Shown piece by piece: positions 1 through 5,608 of a stretch of DNA of 12,264 nt (within the stretch, counting starts at the first letter, position 1; each line of letters starts with the position of its first letter). The notes beneath the pieces were generated by a model. The model was not told the origin of the DNA. It saw only the letters and a program-made list of their open reading frames with translations, and ran no database searches. The stretch spans positions 1 through 12,264 of the forward strand of contig JAGAIH010000302.1 of NCBI GenBank assembly GCA_017626655.1. The letters run 5' to 3'. This DNA comes from Clostridia bacterium. Its GTDB lineage: Bacteria > Bacillota_A > Clostridia > Oscillospirales > CAG-272. The position numbers and the translations under genes are program-made.

Positions 1-395
1 AGCAAGGTTTCAGGATCGTTTCCTGCACTTCCTCCTGCCAAATTCCACATATACGTGTTCATAATGCGGTAGTCGTGGGGATATTTCTTTCGTGCATTAA
101 CGATTAGTTCCTTGCCTTCACTGAATCTTCCATCTACGTACAAGCGCTGGTATTCAGCAAGAATTTTGTCTACGTCTGCCTTGGCTTTTGCTTCGTCATA
201 TCCCAAAAGCTCGTCAACGGTAACGCCGAATATCTCTGCAAGAGGAAACAGCATCGTAATGTCGGGGTATGTGTTTTTAGCCTCCCATTTGCTTACCGCC
301 GCCGTTGAGATCGTCAAAAGCTCTGCAAGCTGCTCCTGTGTCATCCCTCTGGCAAGGCGCAGGCGTTTGATATTCATTCCAATATTCAGTTCCAT
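1..395 (-). CDS. XRE-family transcriptional regulator, C-terminus cut off by window edge
   Basis: Reading the minus strand from ATG at 395 gives an open frame of 131 codons that runs off the left edge. The N-terminus MELNIGMNIKRLRLARGMTQ, followed by EQLAELLTISTAAVSKWE, is a standard XRE/Cro-CI helix-turn-helix (about residues 8-64, ending GVTVDELLG). The part after residue 70 is charged and helical (KADVDKILAEYQRLYVDGRF), as in XRE regulators with a C-terminal sensor or TPR-like domain; only its start is visible. The start is fixed by AAGGAG a few bases upstream of the ATG. A sigma-A-type promoter and a 14-bp palindrome lie just upstream, so autoregulation is plausible. It sits next to a phage-type integrase and probably belongs to the same element. 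The family call is firm; its regulon cannot be told from the sequence. Confidence 0.88.
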   Translation of the reverse strand, partial: MELNIGMNIKRLRLARGMTQEQLAELLTISTAAVSKWEAKNTYPDITMLFPLAEIFGVTVDELLGYDEAKAKADVDKILAEYQRLYVDGRFSEGKELIVNARKKYPHDYRIMNTYMWNLAGGSAGNDPETL

Positions 396-419
396 AATGA
401 TTCTCCTTATGCGTTAAGT

Positions 420-433
420 AAACAGGCCTGTTT
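420..433. promoter_or_regulatory. perfect 14-bp palindrome, probable operator of the XRE regulator
   Basis: AAACAGGCCTGTTT is identical to its own reverse complement. It lies between the -10 box and the ribosome binding site of the minus-strand XRE gene, covering roughly +2 to +15 of the predicted transcript. That is a typical place for a roadblock or autorepression operator. Binding by the XRE protein itself is inference from position. Confidence 0.5.
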
Positions 434-441
434 CTGATTCT

Positions 442-469
442 ATTATATCACATAATCCACGAAATGCAA
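442..469 (-). promoter_or_regulatory. sigma-A-type promoter of the XRE regulator
   Basis: On the minus strand the -35 TTGCAT (469-464) and -10 TATAAT (447-442) are separated by 16 bp. The predicted transcription start is near 435, about 40 nt upstream of the ATG. Confidence 0.65.
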
Positions 470-562
470 GCGAAGCGTAGGCAACATAATTTTAACTATC
501 GGTTAAAAATTTTGAACAACTTGCACGCCTTATCGATAATTCTATCTACCCTTTGGCACCGT

Positions 563-613
563 GGCGTGTGCATGTCTCGGCTCGGCTTCGCCTCGCCGAG
601 ACAAGCACACGCC
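563..613. repeat. 19-bp inverted repeat with 13-nt loop (hairpin 1)
   Basis: The left arm at 563-581 (GGCGTGTGCATGTCTCGGC) and the right arm at 595-613 are complementary with a single A/A mismatch. The GC-rich loop is itself repetitive (TCGGCTTCGCCTC). No T-run follows on either strand, so it is not an ordinary intrinsic terminator. It is the first of three large hairpins in the stretch between the XRE gene and the recombinase. A smaller inverted repeat, TTTTAAC-5 nt-GTTAAAA, lies just to its left at 490-508. No gene is seen in 470-843. Confidence 0.6.
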
Positions 614-624
614 CGCACCGCAAG

Positions 625-743
625 CAAACGAAAGCGAAAAATCCAAAGCCGAGCGGTCGCGGAGTCGCCCGCTGAGCTGCTTGGGCGTATGTCCGCGATC
701 ACGCTCGGCGGCTTTTTGGATAGATTTCGTTTTTGGCCGTTTG
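625..743. repeat. large imperfect inverted repeat (hairpin 2)
   Basis: The left arm, about 625-662, matches the reverse complement of 692-743 with small gaps. Shared blocks in order are CAAACG, CGAAA, ATCCAAA, GCC, GAGCG and CGCGG. The centre contains a further CGCCC/GGGCG stem (666-670 and 684-688). The mismatches are mostly insertions in the right arm. This could be a structured RNA, a cruciform-forming DNA element, or the remnant of an inverted duplication. Long open frames that cross it in several phases are by-products of the GC-rich sequence and look non-coding. Confidence 0.5.
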
Positions 744-843
744 TTGGAGCGCGCCGGGTGAGATCGTCAGCCCTCGCATCATTACTGTCAGTCTCCGTGT
801 GAGATTTGTCCAGTAGATCATCAAACCCCGCCAACCCCGTCAG

Positions 844-872
844 TTGACATTTCAATTTCCGTGTGCTATCCT
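844..872 (+). promoter_or_regulatory. consensus-like promoter upstream of the mini-ORF and recombinase
   Basis: TTGACA at 844-849, a 17-bp spacer ending in TGC (extended -10), and TATCCT at 867-872. The predicted start is near 879, about 30 nt before the small hydrophobic ORF. It would drive the peptide and possibly the recombinase. Confidence 0.6.
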
Positions 873-909
873 GTTTATGCACCATATATGTGGGGTAGTG
901 GAGGGGTAC

Positions 910-987
910 ATGATGGGTATTGGTCATGTAATGGATCGGTTTTGGTGGGGCACAGTACCTTGTTTCATACTCACATTTGTGATATAG
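910..987 (+). CDS. 25-residue hydrophobic peptide (putative)
   Basis: A short frame starts at ATG 910 and ends at TAG 985-987. The peptide begins MMGIGHVMDRFWW and ends VPCFILTFVI, so the C-terminal half is strongly hydrophobic and could insert in a membrane. Support comes from context: GGAGG lies 5 nt before the ATG and a consensus promoter begins 66 bp upstream. The frame stays open back to an earlier ATG at 877 (36 residues in total), but that start lacks a ribosome binding site. Small hydrophobic peptides of this sort are known as type I toxins, leader peptides and small membrane regulators; none is specifically recognised here. Its TAG overlaps the possible second promoter of the recombinase. 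Moderate to low certainty that it is translated. Confidence 0.4.
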   Translation: MMGIGHVMDRFWWGTVPCFILTFVI

Positions 988-988
988 T
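960..988 (+). promoter_or_regulatory. possible second promoter for the recombinase
   Basis: TTGTTT (960-965), a 17-bp spacer ending in TGA (extended -10 TGn), then TATAGT (983-988). The -35 is weak. The predicted transcript would start near 995 and carry hairpin 3 in its leader. Confidence 0.35.
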
Positions 989-1030
989 GAGATCATCAAG
1001 AGAATGAACAAATTCGTCTTTCGCCTCTGT

Positions 1031-1163
1031 GGAGCGTAAACGAAACCGCCGTCGAGGTCAAGGGGTCGAAAATATCGCTGAAAAGTCGAAGTCGATTGAC
1101 CTGGATGCAATATTTTCGCCTGTATCCCTTGACCTCTTTGGGCGGTTCCGTTTGGTCCGCTCC
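1031..1163. repeat. 133-bp imperfect inverted repeat in the recombinase leader (hairpin 3)
   Basis: The arms at 1031-1075 and 1110-1163 pair in four blocks: GGAGCG with CGCTCC; a 13-bp block AAACGAAACCGCC with one mismatch; a perfect 11-bp block GAGGTCAAGGG (1054-1064 with 1126-1136); and GAAAATAT (1068-1075 with 1110-1117). Small internal loops separate the blocks and the apex is about 34 nt. It ends 45 bp before the recombinase ATG and has no T-run, so a cis-acting leader structure, a recombinase or host-factor binding region, or a remnant inverted duplication are all possible. Confidence 0.6.
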
Positions 1164-1208
1164 CGTCGAAAGACAAATCTAAAGACTGAAAAGAAAGGAA
1201 AGAACAAA

Positions 1209-2714
1209 ATGAAAACAGCAGTTATTTACGCACGTTATTCCAGCGATAGCCAATCAGAGCAGTCGATTGAAGGTCAGCTTCGTATCTGCAACGATTATGC
1301 CGAGCGAAATGGGATCCTAATCGTGGACACCTACATTGATCGCGCTATGACCGGCACGAATGACCTACGCCCCGATTTCCAACGGATGCTGAAAGACAGT
1401 GCAAAAAAGCAATGGAATTACGTTTTGGTCTACAAACTGGATCGATTCTCCCGTGACAAGTACGAGACAACCATCCACAAGCATACTTTGAAAATGAACG
1501 GTGTGAAGGTGGTATCCGCTATGGAGAACATTCCCGACTCTCCCGAAGGTATCATCCTTGAATCGTTGCTTGAAGGCATGAACCAGTATTACTCCGCCGA
1601 GCTGTCACAGAAGGTCAAGCGAGGTATGTATGAGACGAGACGTAAAGGCCACTATCAAGGCGGATGGATTCCATACGGATACAAACTGGAAGGCCGCAAG
1701 CTCGTTGTTGATGAAGAAGCAGCGGCGGTCGTTCGCTATATGTTCGAACAATACTCTATGGGCGTTTACGTCAGCTAAATCATATCCAATCTGACTTCAC
1801 GAGGGATCCTGTACAAGGGAAAACCGTTCCTGCCGAACATGGTATACGGGATTTTGCGAAACGTGAAGTATTCCGGTACGTACTGCAAGGGCGAAGAAGT
1901 GATCGACAATCTATATCCCCGGATCGTCCCGCAACCGCTATTCGATACCGTTCGCAAAAAGGTTGAAACTAACCGCTACGGTAAGCGGAGCGTGAAGACC
2001 GTCTATCTATTCCGCAACAAAATGATCTGCGGCTACTGCGGCAATCCCGTCAGCTCGGAGACCGGCACAGCACGAAATGGTGAGGTCATTCGCTATTACA
2101 GATGCCATGGGATCAAGCGATACCGTACCGATTGCGAATTGAAAATGGTTCGCAAGGACATGCTGGAGGAACTAATCGTTAACGCCATCGTGGAAGAGCT
2201 TTCCAAAAAGCCGATCATGGATGACATGGTCGCCGAGCTTCTGAAACAGCAGGATCGCCAGATCATAGCAAACGCGAAGCTTGCCACGCTGAAGCGCGAG
2301 AAGGCAAAGGTGGACAAATCCCTGGAAAACCTCGTCATGGCTCTGGAACAGGGTATCATGTCCGCGACAACCAATAAGCGCCTGCATGAGTTGGAGAAAC
2401 AACAGGCCGAGCTGGAGCGGGATATTCTGTTGGAAGAAAGCAGGGTCATTACAAAAATCCCCAAAAGTGTGATCCGAGAGTTCTACGCAGAAGCTCTGAA
2501 ACAAGAAGCAGAGCTGATGGTCAATCTGCTTGTCCGTCAGATCGTGCTCTACAATGACCGCATAGAAATACAGTTGAATACGCCAATGAAAAACGGCCCC
2601 AATACGGATGATCGGGGTCGTCCTTTTTGTATCCGGCACGCGGAGGTGCGATATGCTACGTACCACAAGGGGATACCGGAGGCAGTGAGTATGCGGATCG
2701 AGATGTTTGTATGA
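1209..2714 (+). pseudogene. large serine recombinase (site-specific integrase) interrupted by one in-frame stop
   Basis: The frame from ATG 1209 (purine-rich AAAGGAAAG upstream) encodes 189 residues and stops at TAA 1776-1778. The same frame then continues open to 2714, giving 501 codons in all. Residues 1-150 are the resolvase catalytic domain: YARYSS with the nucleophile Ser at about 11, and KLDRFSR with the active-site arginines at about 79 and 82. GGWIPYGYKL opens the recombinase domain. A zinc ribbon follows with cysteines at about 274, 277, 299 and 309 (CGYC...C...C), then a long coiled coil (about 345-410). The total length suits large serine recombinases of Clostridia integrative elements. 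The stop falls where relatives usually carry a charged residue, and TAA is one base from GAA or AAA. There is no frameshift, so inactivation looks recent; readthrough or an assembly error are alternatives. The ATG at 1839 lacks a ribosome binding site. Starting earlier at GTG 1029 would run through hairpin 3 and is rejected. Confidence 0.85.
2591..2629 (+). terminator. terminator-like hairpin inside the 3' end of the recombinase frame
   Basis: ACGGCCCC (2593-2600) pairs with GGGGTCGT (2614-2621), including one G-T wobble, around a 13-nt loop, and is followed by CCTTTTTG. Read on the minus strand, the same stem is followed by TTTTC, so it may act in both directions. It lies about 85 bp before the recombinase stop codon, inside the coding frame. 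Confidence 0.45.
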
Positions 2715-2728
2715 GATGCGCAGAGCGC

Positions 2729-2776
2729 AAAAAAAGAGTCTAAGCAAAACCACCGTAATGGTTCAACTTAGACTCT
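2729..2776 (-). terminator. intrinsic terminator of tRNA-Leu
   Basis: On the minus strand, AGAGTCTAAG pairs perfectly with CTTAGACTCT over 10 bp (2776-2767 with 2744-2735). An inner AACCA/TGGTT stem lies within the loop, and a run of seven T follows (2735-2729). It begins 3 nt after the encoded CCA end. Confidence 0.85.
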
Positions 2777-2779
2777 AAA

Positions 2780-2866
2780 TGGTGCGGGCAAGAGGACTTG
2801 AACCTCCACCGAGTTGCCCCGACTAGAACCTGAATCTAGCGCGTCTGCCAATTCCGCCATGCCCGC
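2780..2866 (-). tRNA. tRNA-Leu, anticodon CAG
   Basis: The 87-nt minus-strand sequence starts GCGGGCAUGGCGGAAUUGG and ends with the matching UGCCCGC followed by an encoded ACCA. The anticodon stem CUAGA/UCUAG encloses the loop UUCAGGU, so the anticodon is CAG (complement at 2830-2832), reading CUG leucine codons. The long variable arm typical of class II tRNAs (Leu, Ser) is present, as is the T-loop GUUCAAG. It has its own promoter and terminator. It lies just downstream of the integrase, so the element boundary is probably close. Confidence 0.96.
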
Positions 2867-2880
2867 GCGGAACAGGTGAT

Positions 2881-2909
2881 ATTATAGCATAGTCGGGGGG
2901 ATTTGTCAA
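2881..2909 (-). promoter_or_regulatory. tRNA-Leu promoter
   Basis: Perfect consensus on the minus strand: TTGACA (2909-2904), a 17-bp spacer ending in TGC, and TATAAT (2886-2881). The predicted start is about 8 nt upstream of the mature tRNA 5' end. Confidence 0.85.
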
Positions 2910-2948
2910 GAGGTTTTTTGAAAAAAGTTGAAATAATTTTCCGCTTTT

Positions 2949-3728
2949 TTATGGGGCGGTTTTGTCTTTTTTTTTCTTTTGAATCAGGAAGAACACACCG
3001 TAGAAGGCGGCTATGTAGATGAGGAACAGGACCACCACGGCGATGGGGTAGAGGATAGGGCTACCGCCGAAGAGGTTATAGAGGATATCGTAGGGAGTGC
3101 CGTCGCCCTGCCGCAGGAACATATAGTTAGTTTCCAGGGCCATGTTCGCAGTGTAGGCGGCAACGCAGAAGACGGCAAGGATGGCATAGGTGATGGGGAT
3201 GTTCCGCTTTTTCATGCTGGCTTGGCCCGACAGGACGATGTAGAGGGAGGCGAAGCCCGAGATGCAGTGGGTCAAGCCCGAGGCTACGTTATCCAGGGAG
3301 AGAACGGGGTAGGCGTTGTAGTTCTGCCCCGCGCCGACGGTACCCAGGATGGCGCCCAGGAGGCCGAAGATGAAAACGAAATCCAGAGCTGCCTCCCGCA
3401 CCCGCCCCTTGGTAAAGGCGGCTAGGGGGATGGTGATGAGCTGGATACTGCACAAAAACAGGGGAAGATGGTTGTGCCAGGTGGTGGGATCGTCACTGCG
3501 GTAACACATGATGGCAATTTTGGCGATCTCGATGGCATCCATGAGGATGGCGGTGGCGATCAGGGTCGTATTCTTCGCGCGGTCGTCCCTGTGGCGGTTG
3601 CGGAGTCCCAGCCAGACGGCCAGGACGAACATGGCGCAGAGCAGAGCGCTGATAAAGAGGATGTGTTGCCAGGACAGGTAGCCCTCGGGCTCGCGGGTAT
3701 ATCCGCCGATGCCAAGAAACTCTTTCAC
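2949..3728 (-). CDS. YwaF/TIGR02206-type integral membrane protein, TMEM164-like (second copy)
   Basis: 259 residues from GTG 3728, with AAAGGAG 6 nt upstream. There are about six to seven hydrophobic segments and a Lys-rich tail (KKKKDK). The pattern is that of YwaF/TIGR02206 proteins, which I judge to be remotely related to animal TMEM164. A helix contains a conserved Cys in HLPLFLCSIQ (Cys93), a His lies at the start of a later helix (GLTHCISG, His154), and the stretch ANMALETNYMFL (about 194-205) carries the Asn-rich signature. In TMEM164, a Cys and a His are reported as needed for transfer of acyl groups to ether-linked phospholipids. A like activity here is inference. It is the last gene of a three-gene operon, 24 bp after the YhhN-like gene. 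No convincing terminator separates it from the tRNA-Leu promoter. Confidence 0.8.
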   Translation of the reverse strand: MKEFLGIGGYTREPEGYLSWQHILFISALLCAMFVLAVWLGLRNRHRDDRAKNTTLIATAILMDAIEIAKIAIMCYRSDDPTTWHNHLPLFLCSIQLITIPLAAFTKGRVREAALDFVFIFGLLGAILGTVGAGQNYNAYPVLSLDNVASGLTHCISGFASLYIVLSGQASMKKRNIPITYAILAVFCVAAYTANMALETNYMFLRQGDGTPYDILYNLFGGSPILYPIAVVVLFLIYIAAFYGVFFLIQKKKKDKTAP

Positions 3729-3752
3729 GGTATGCTCCTTTCGGGGAAGGTG

Positions 3753-4472
3753 TCAGACTTCGGTTGTTTGTGAGGCGCGGCTCCACCGTTTAGGCAGGAG
3801 GCTGACAGCCAACAGCATTTGAGACGGGAGATAGAAGGCCCAGGCCAGGTCAAAGCCGGGGTGATTGATGCGGTCGATGAGGGATCCCTCCGCCACGGTC
3901 AGGTAGCCATCCAGGAAGGCAAAGCCCACCAGGGTGTCGCAGAGGAGAAATAGGGTCAGTCCCACCGCCATAATCAGTTGCGTGGATGCCTGTGTCCAGG
4001 CGAAAGCTATGTTCAGGACCAGATTCGCGTAGTAGAACAGGGAGATCATGGCTACCGCGTCGGTATCCGCTCCCAGTACCAGAGCCGTCGCTGTCATGGC
4101 CAGGGCGGACAGGCTTATGCGGAGGATGATCTGTACGCGGCGTCGTGAAGGAGAGGGGGCGGTCAGATACAGGCGGGCGGCGTAGGCCAGCTGGACTACC
4201 GAGAAGAACAGCATCCCGGGAAGCTGGTTGGGTGAGGGGGGAAGCACCAGAAACCAGTCAGCGCAAACGGTCAGCAGGAGCGCAACCTGGGTCAGCAGGT
4301 ACTCCCATGACCGCTCCGCGAACAGAGTGCAGAACAGACAGGCCAGAACCACCGTGACAAAGCGCAGAAGCCTCCCGTACTCGCCGTTGGCCTGGAACCA
4401 GATACCGAGCAGGGTCTCTACGGTCAAGAAGAGAGCAGTAGCTCCCGCCAGAAGGGGCTTGGATCTCACCAT
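3753..4472 (-). CDS. YhhN/TMEM86-like membrane protein, candidate lysoplasmalogenase
   Basis: 239 residues with about eight hydrophobic segments. Two motifs match the YhhN (TMEM86) family. The first is an Asp in a helix, VCADWFL (Asp72), followed by PGMLFFSVVQLAYAARLY, the family's G-x-x-x-F-x-x-x-[HQ]-x-x-Y block; note Gln where many members have His. The second is an Asp in a later helix, LFLLCDTLVG (Asp179), like the family's FxxSDxxLA. Characterised members hydrolyse the vinyl-ether bond of lysoplasmalogens, and these two acidic residues are the expected catalytic pair. The start at 4472 lies 3 bp after the stop of the upstream YwaF-like gene, and its AAGGAAG ribosome binding site lies inside that gene, so translational coupling is likely. 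Family call fairly confident, given low identity; activity and substrate are inferred. Confidence 0.68.
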   Translation of the reverse strand: MVRSKPLLAGATALFLTVETLLGIWFQANGEYGRLLRFVTVVLACLFCTLFAERSWEYLLTQVALLLTVCADWFLVLPPSPNQLPGMLFFSVVQLAYAARLYLTAPSPSRRRVQIILRISLSALAMTATALVLGADTDAVAMISLFYYANLVLNIAFAWTQASTQLIMAVGLTLFLLCDTLVGFAFLDGYLTVAEGSLIDRINHPGFDLAWAFYLPSQMLLAVSLLPKRWSRASQTTEV

Positions 4473-4475
4473 GTG

Positions 4476-5321
4476 TCAGGCTTCCTTCATCCGCCTCTGC
4501 GGACCGCGCCCACCGAGGCCAATCAGGCGCAGGATCCCCGTTTCCAGAAGGAACAGGATTCCCGCGACGGCAGAAAAACCGACCAGGTACAGAAGCAGGA
4601 AGACAGGATAGGGAACCACGGGGTAGATCAGGGACAGAACGGGCAGGGTGCAGGGGTGGTAGGGGCTAATGAAGAACATATTGAAGGTCAGATCCCCCAT
4701 CCCCGCGGAAACGAGAGCGGCATGAACGCCCAGATTCAGGATCATGGCCACGGCGGCAAGGATGGCAAAAACGATCACGCCCTTTGCAAAGAAGACCTTG
4801 TCCATACGGCGGCGGTTCCATGCCACCATCAAAACACCCAGGACCACCTGGCTGCCGTGATGCACCATGGTCTGGATATTGATCCCGATCATGCTGATAA
4901 ATACGTCGCCGGGATAGGCCATGACCGCCAGGCCTCCGAAAAGAGAGAAGGTGGCGAGGAAGCTCATGACGGCGCTTCGGATACGGTCGCTCTTGGGGAA
5001 GATGGCGAAGGGAAGGACGTACAGCGGGGAGGAGCAGAACTGGAAGGGGAAGGCGTACCACTGGTAACTCCAGTCAGCGATGCCGTCGGTTACGTCCAGG
5101 GAGAATACCAGCTGCTTGTAGATCTCCAACGCGACAAGGACTACCCAGACCGCCAGCAGAAACCGCCGCAGAGTCTTTTCGGTGACGTCGCGAAGCCGCC
5201 ATACGGCGCAGACGGAAGCGGCGACCGTCAGAAGCAGGAAACAGACATGCCAGACACCGTAGGAGACGGGGGCCGTCATGTCGGCCTGGAGCAGGTATAC
5301 GATCCTTTCAAATATATTCAT
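4476..5321 (-). CDS. YwaF/TIGR02206-type integral membrane protein, TMEM164-like (first copy)
   Basis: 281 residues and about seven membrane segments. Family signatures are clear: YQWYAFPFQFCSSPLYVLPF (88-107) with the conserved Cys96, and NIQTMVHHGSQVVLG (148-162) with the His pair 154-155. FNMFFISPYHP (213-223) precedes the last helices. By analogy with TMEM164, Cys96 and one of the two histidines could form the acyltransferase centre; this is inference. The ATG at 5321 was chosen because it starts the first helix region and has GGAG upstream. The frame stays open to 5531, but that extension crosses the promoter and has no membrane or family features. It is the first gene of the operon, and the copy at 2949-3728 is a diverged paralogue. 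Confidence 0.85.
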   Translation of the reverse strand: MNIFERIVYLLQADMTAPVSYGVWHVCFLLLTVAASVCAVWRLRDVTEKTLRRFLLAVWVVLVALEIYKQLVFSLDVTDGIADWSYQWYAFPFQFCSSPLYVLPFAIFPKSDRIRSAVMSFLATFSLFGGLAVMAYPGDVFISMIGINIQTMVHHGSQVVLGVLMVAWNRRRMDKVFFAKGVIVFAILAAVAMILNLGVHAALVSAGMGDLTFNMFFISPYHPCTLPVLSLIYPVVPYPVFLLLYLVGFSAVAGILFLLETGILRLIGLGGRGPQRRMKEA

Positions 5322-5357
5322 GGATAAGCATCTCCGTTTACAAAATTCGACAGGTAC

Positions 5358-5366
5358 ATTATAGCA
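5358..5366 (-). promoter_or_regulatory. extended -10 promoter of the YwaF/YhhN operon
   Basis: TGCTATAAT on the minus strand, with no recognisable -35 at 17 bp. The start would be near 5351, giving a leader of about 30 nt. The weak -35 suggests help from an activator; the palindrome at 5398-5418 lies where one could bind. Confidence 0.6.
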
Positions 5367-5397
5367 TAGAAAAGCTCTGTTTGGTTGTGCGGTGGAG

Positions 5398-5418
5398 AAA
5401 TTTAATAGTATTAAATTT
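5398..5418. promoter_or_regulatory. 21-bp perfect AT-only palindrome, candidate operator
   Basis: The arms AAATTTAATA and TATTAAATTT are perfectly complementary about a single central G at 5408. It is centred about 57 bp upstream of the predicted transcription start of the membrane-protein operon, a typical activator position. It stands out against GC-rich surroundings. A 21-bp perfect match is very unlikely by chance; which protein binds it is unknown. Confidence 0.55.
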
Positions 5419-5534
5419 GTTCGTCTCTCAATAGGCATGCGGCGAAAAAACGCCCGAAAATCGACAAAAAATAAAAGGGACCCGCCAAGCGTTCCCCAAA
5501 ATCCCGTTCCGATATCCGATGTACCCGCCAAAAT

Positions 5535-5583
5535 AGAAATGACCCTTGTCCACGTTTCTCAAGCGTAGACAAGGGTCATTTCT
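5535..5583 (-). terminator. 16-bp perfect hairpin, probable end of the 5600-5917 transcript
   Basis: AGAAATGACCCTTGTC (5535-5550) and its exact reverse complement (5568-5583) enclose 17 nt, in which ACG/CGT can extend the stem. On the minus strand the GC core is followed by ATTTCTATTTT, which could serve as a weak T-tract. It could equally block RNA polymerase from both sides. It divides the ORF-less transcript from the membrane-protein operon. Confidence 0.5.
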
Positions 5584-5608
5584 GGTCGCTCTTAGTATCT
5601 AACATCAT
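5576..5608 (-). CDS. 10-residue mini-ORF with strong ribosome binding site (putative leader peptide)
   Basis: On the minus strand GGAGGTAACCAAA precedes ATG 5608. The frame reads MMLDTKSDQK and stops at TGA 5578-5576, inside the 5' arm of the perfect hairpin. Ribosome binding site quality and spacing are as good as for any real gene nearby. Overlap of a stop codon with a hairpin is the layout of leader-peptide attenuators, but the peptide has no run of regulatory codons, and the next gene has its own promoter. It could also be the 3' end of a decayed gene. Confidence 0.25.
   Translation of the reverse strand: MMLDTKSDQK

Noticed and set aside
496..1176. Long minus-strand open frame of 226 codons across the three hairpins
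   Set aside because: No ribosome binding site, no recognisable domain, and it runs through all three inverted repeats and two plus-strand promoters. Open by composition.
4473..5327. Plus-strand open frame of 284 codons antisense to the first YwaF-like gene
   Set aside because: His/Asp/Gly-rich low-complexity product typical of the reverse strand of membrane-protein genes. The minus-strand frame has clear family motifs.
5322..5531. N-terminal extension of the first YwaF-like gene by 70 codons
   Set aside because: It would cross the extended -10 promoter and the 21-bp palindrome, and adds no family sequence.
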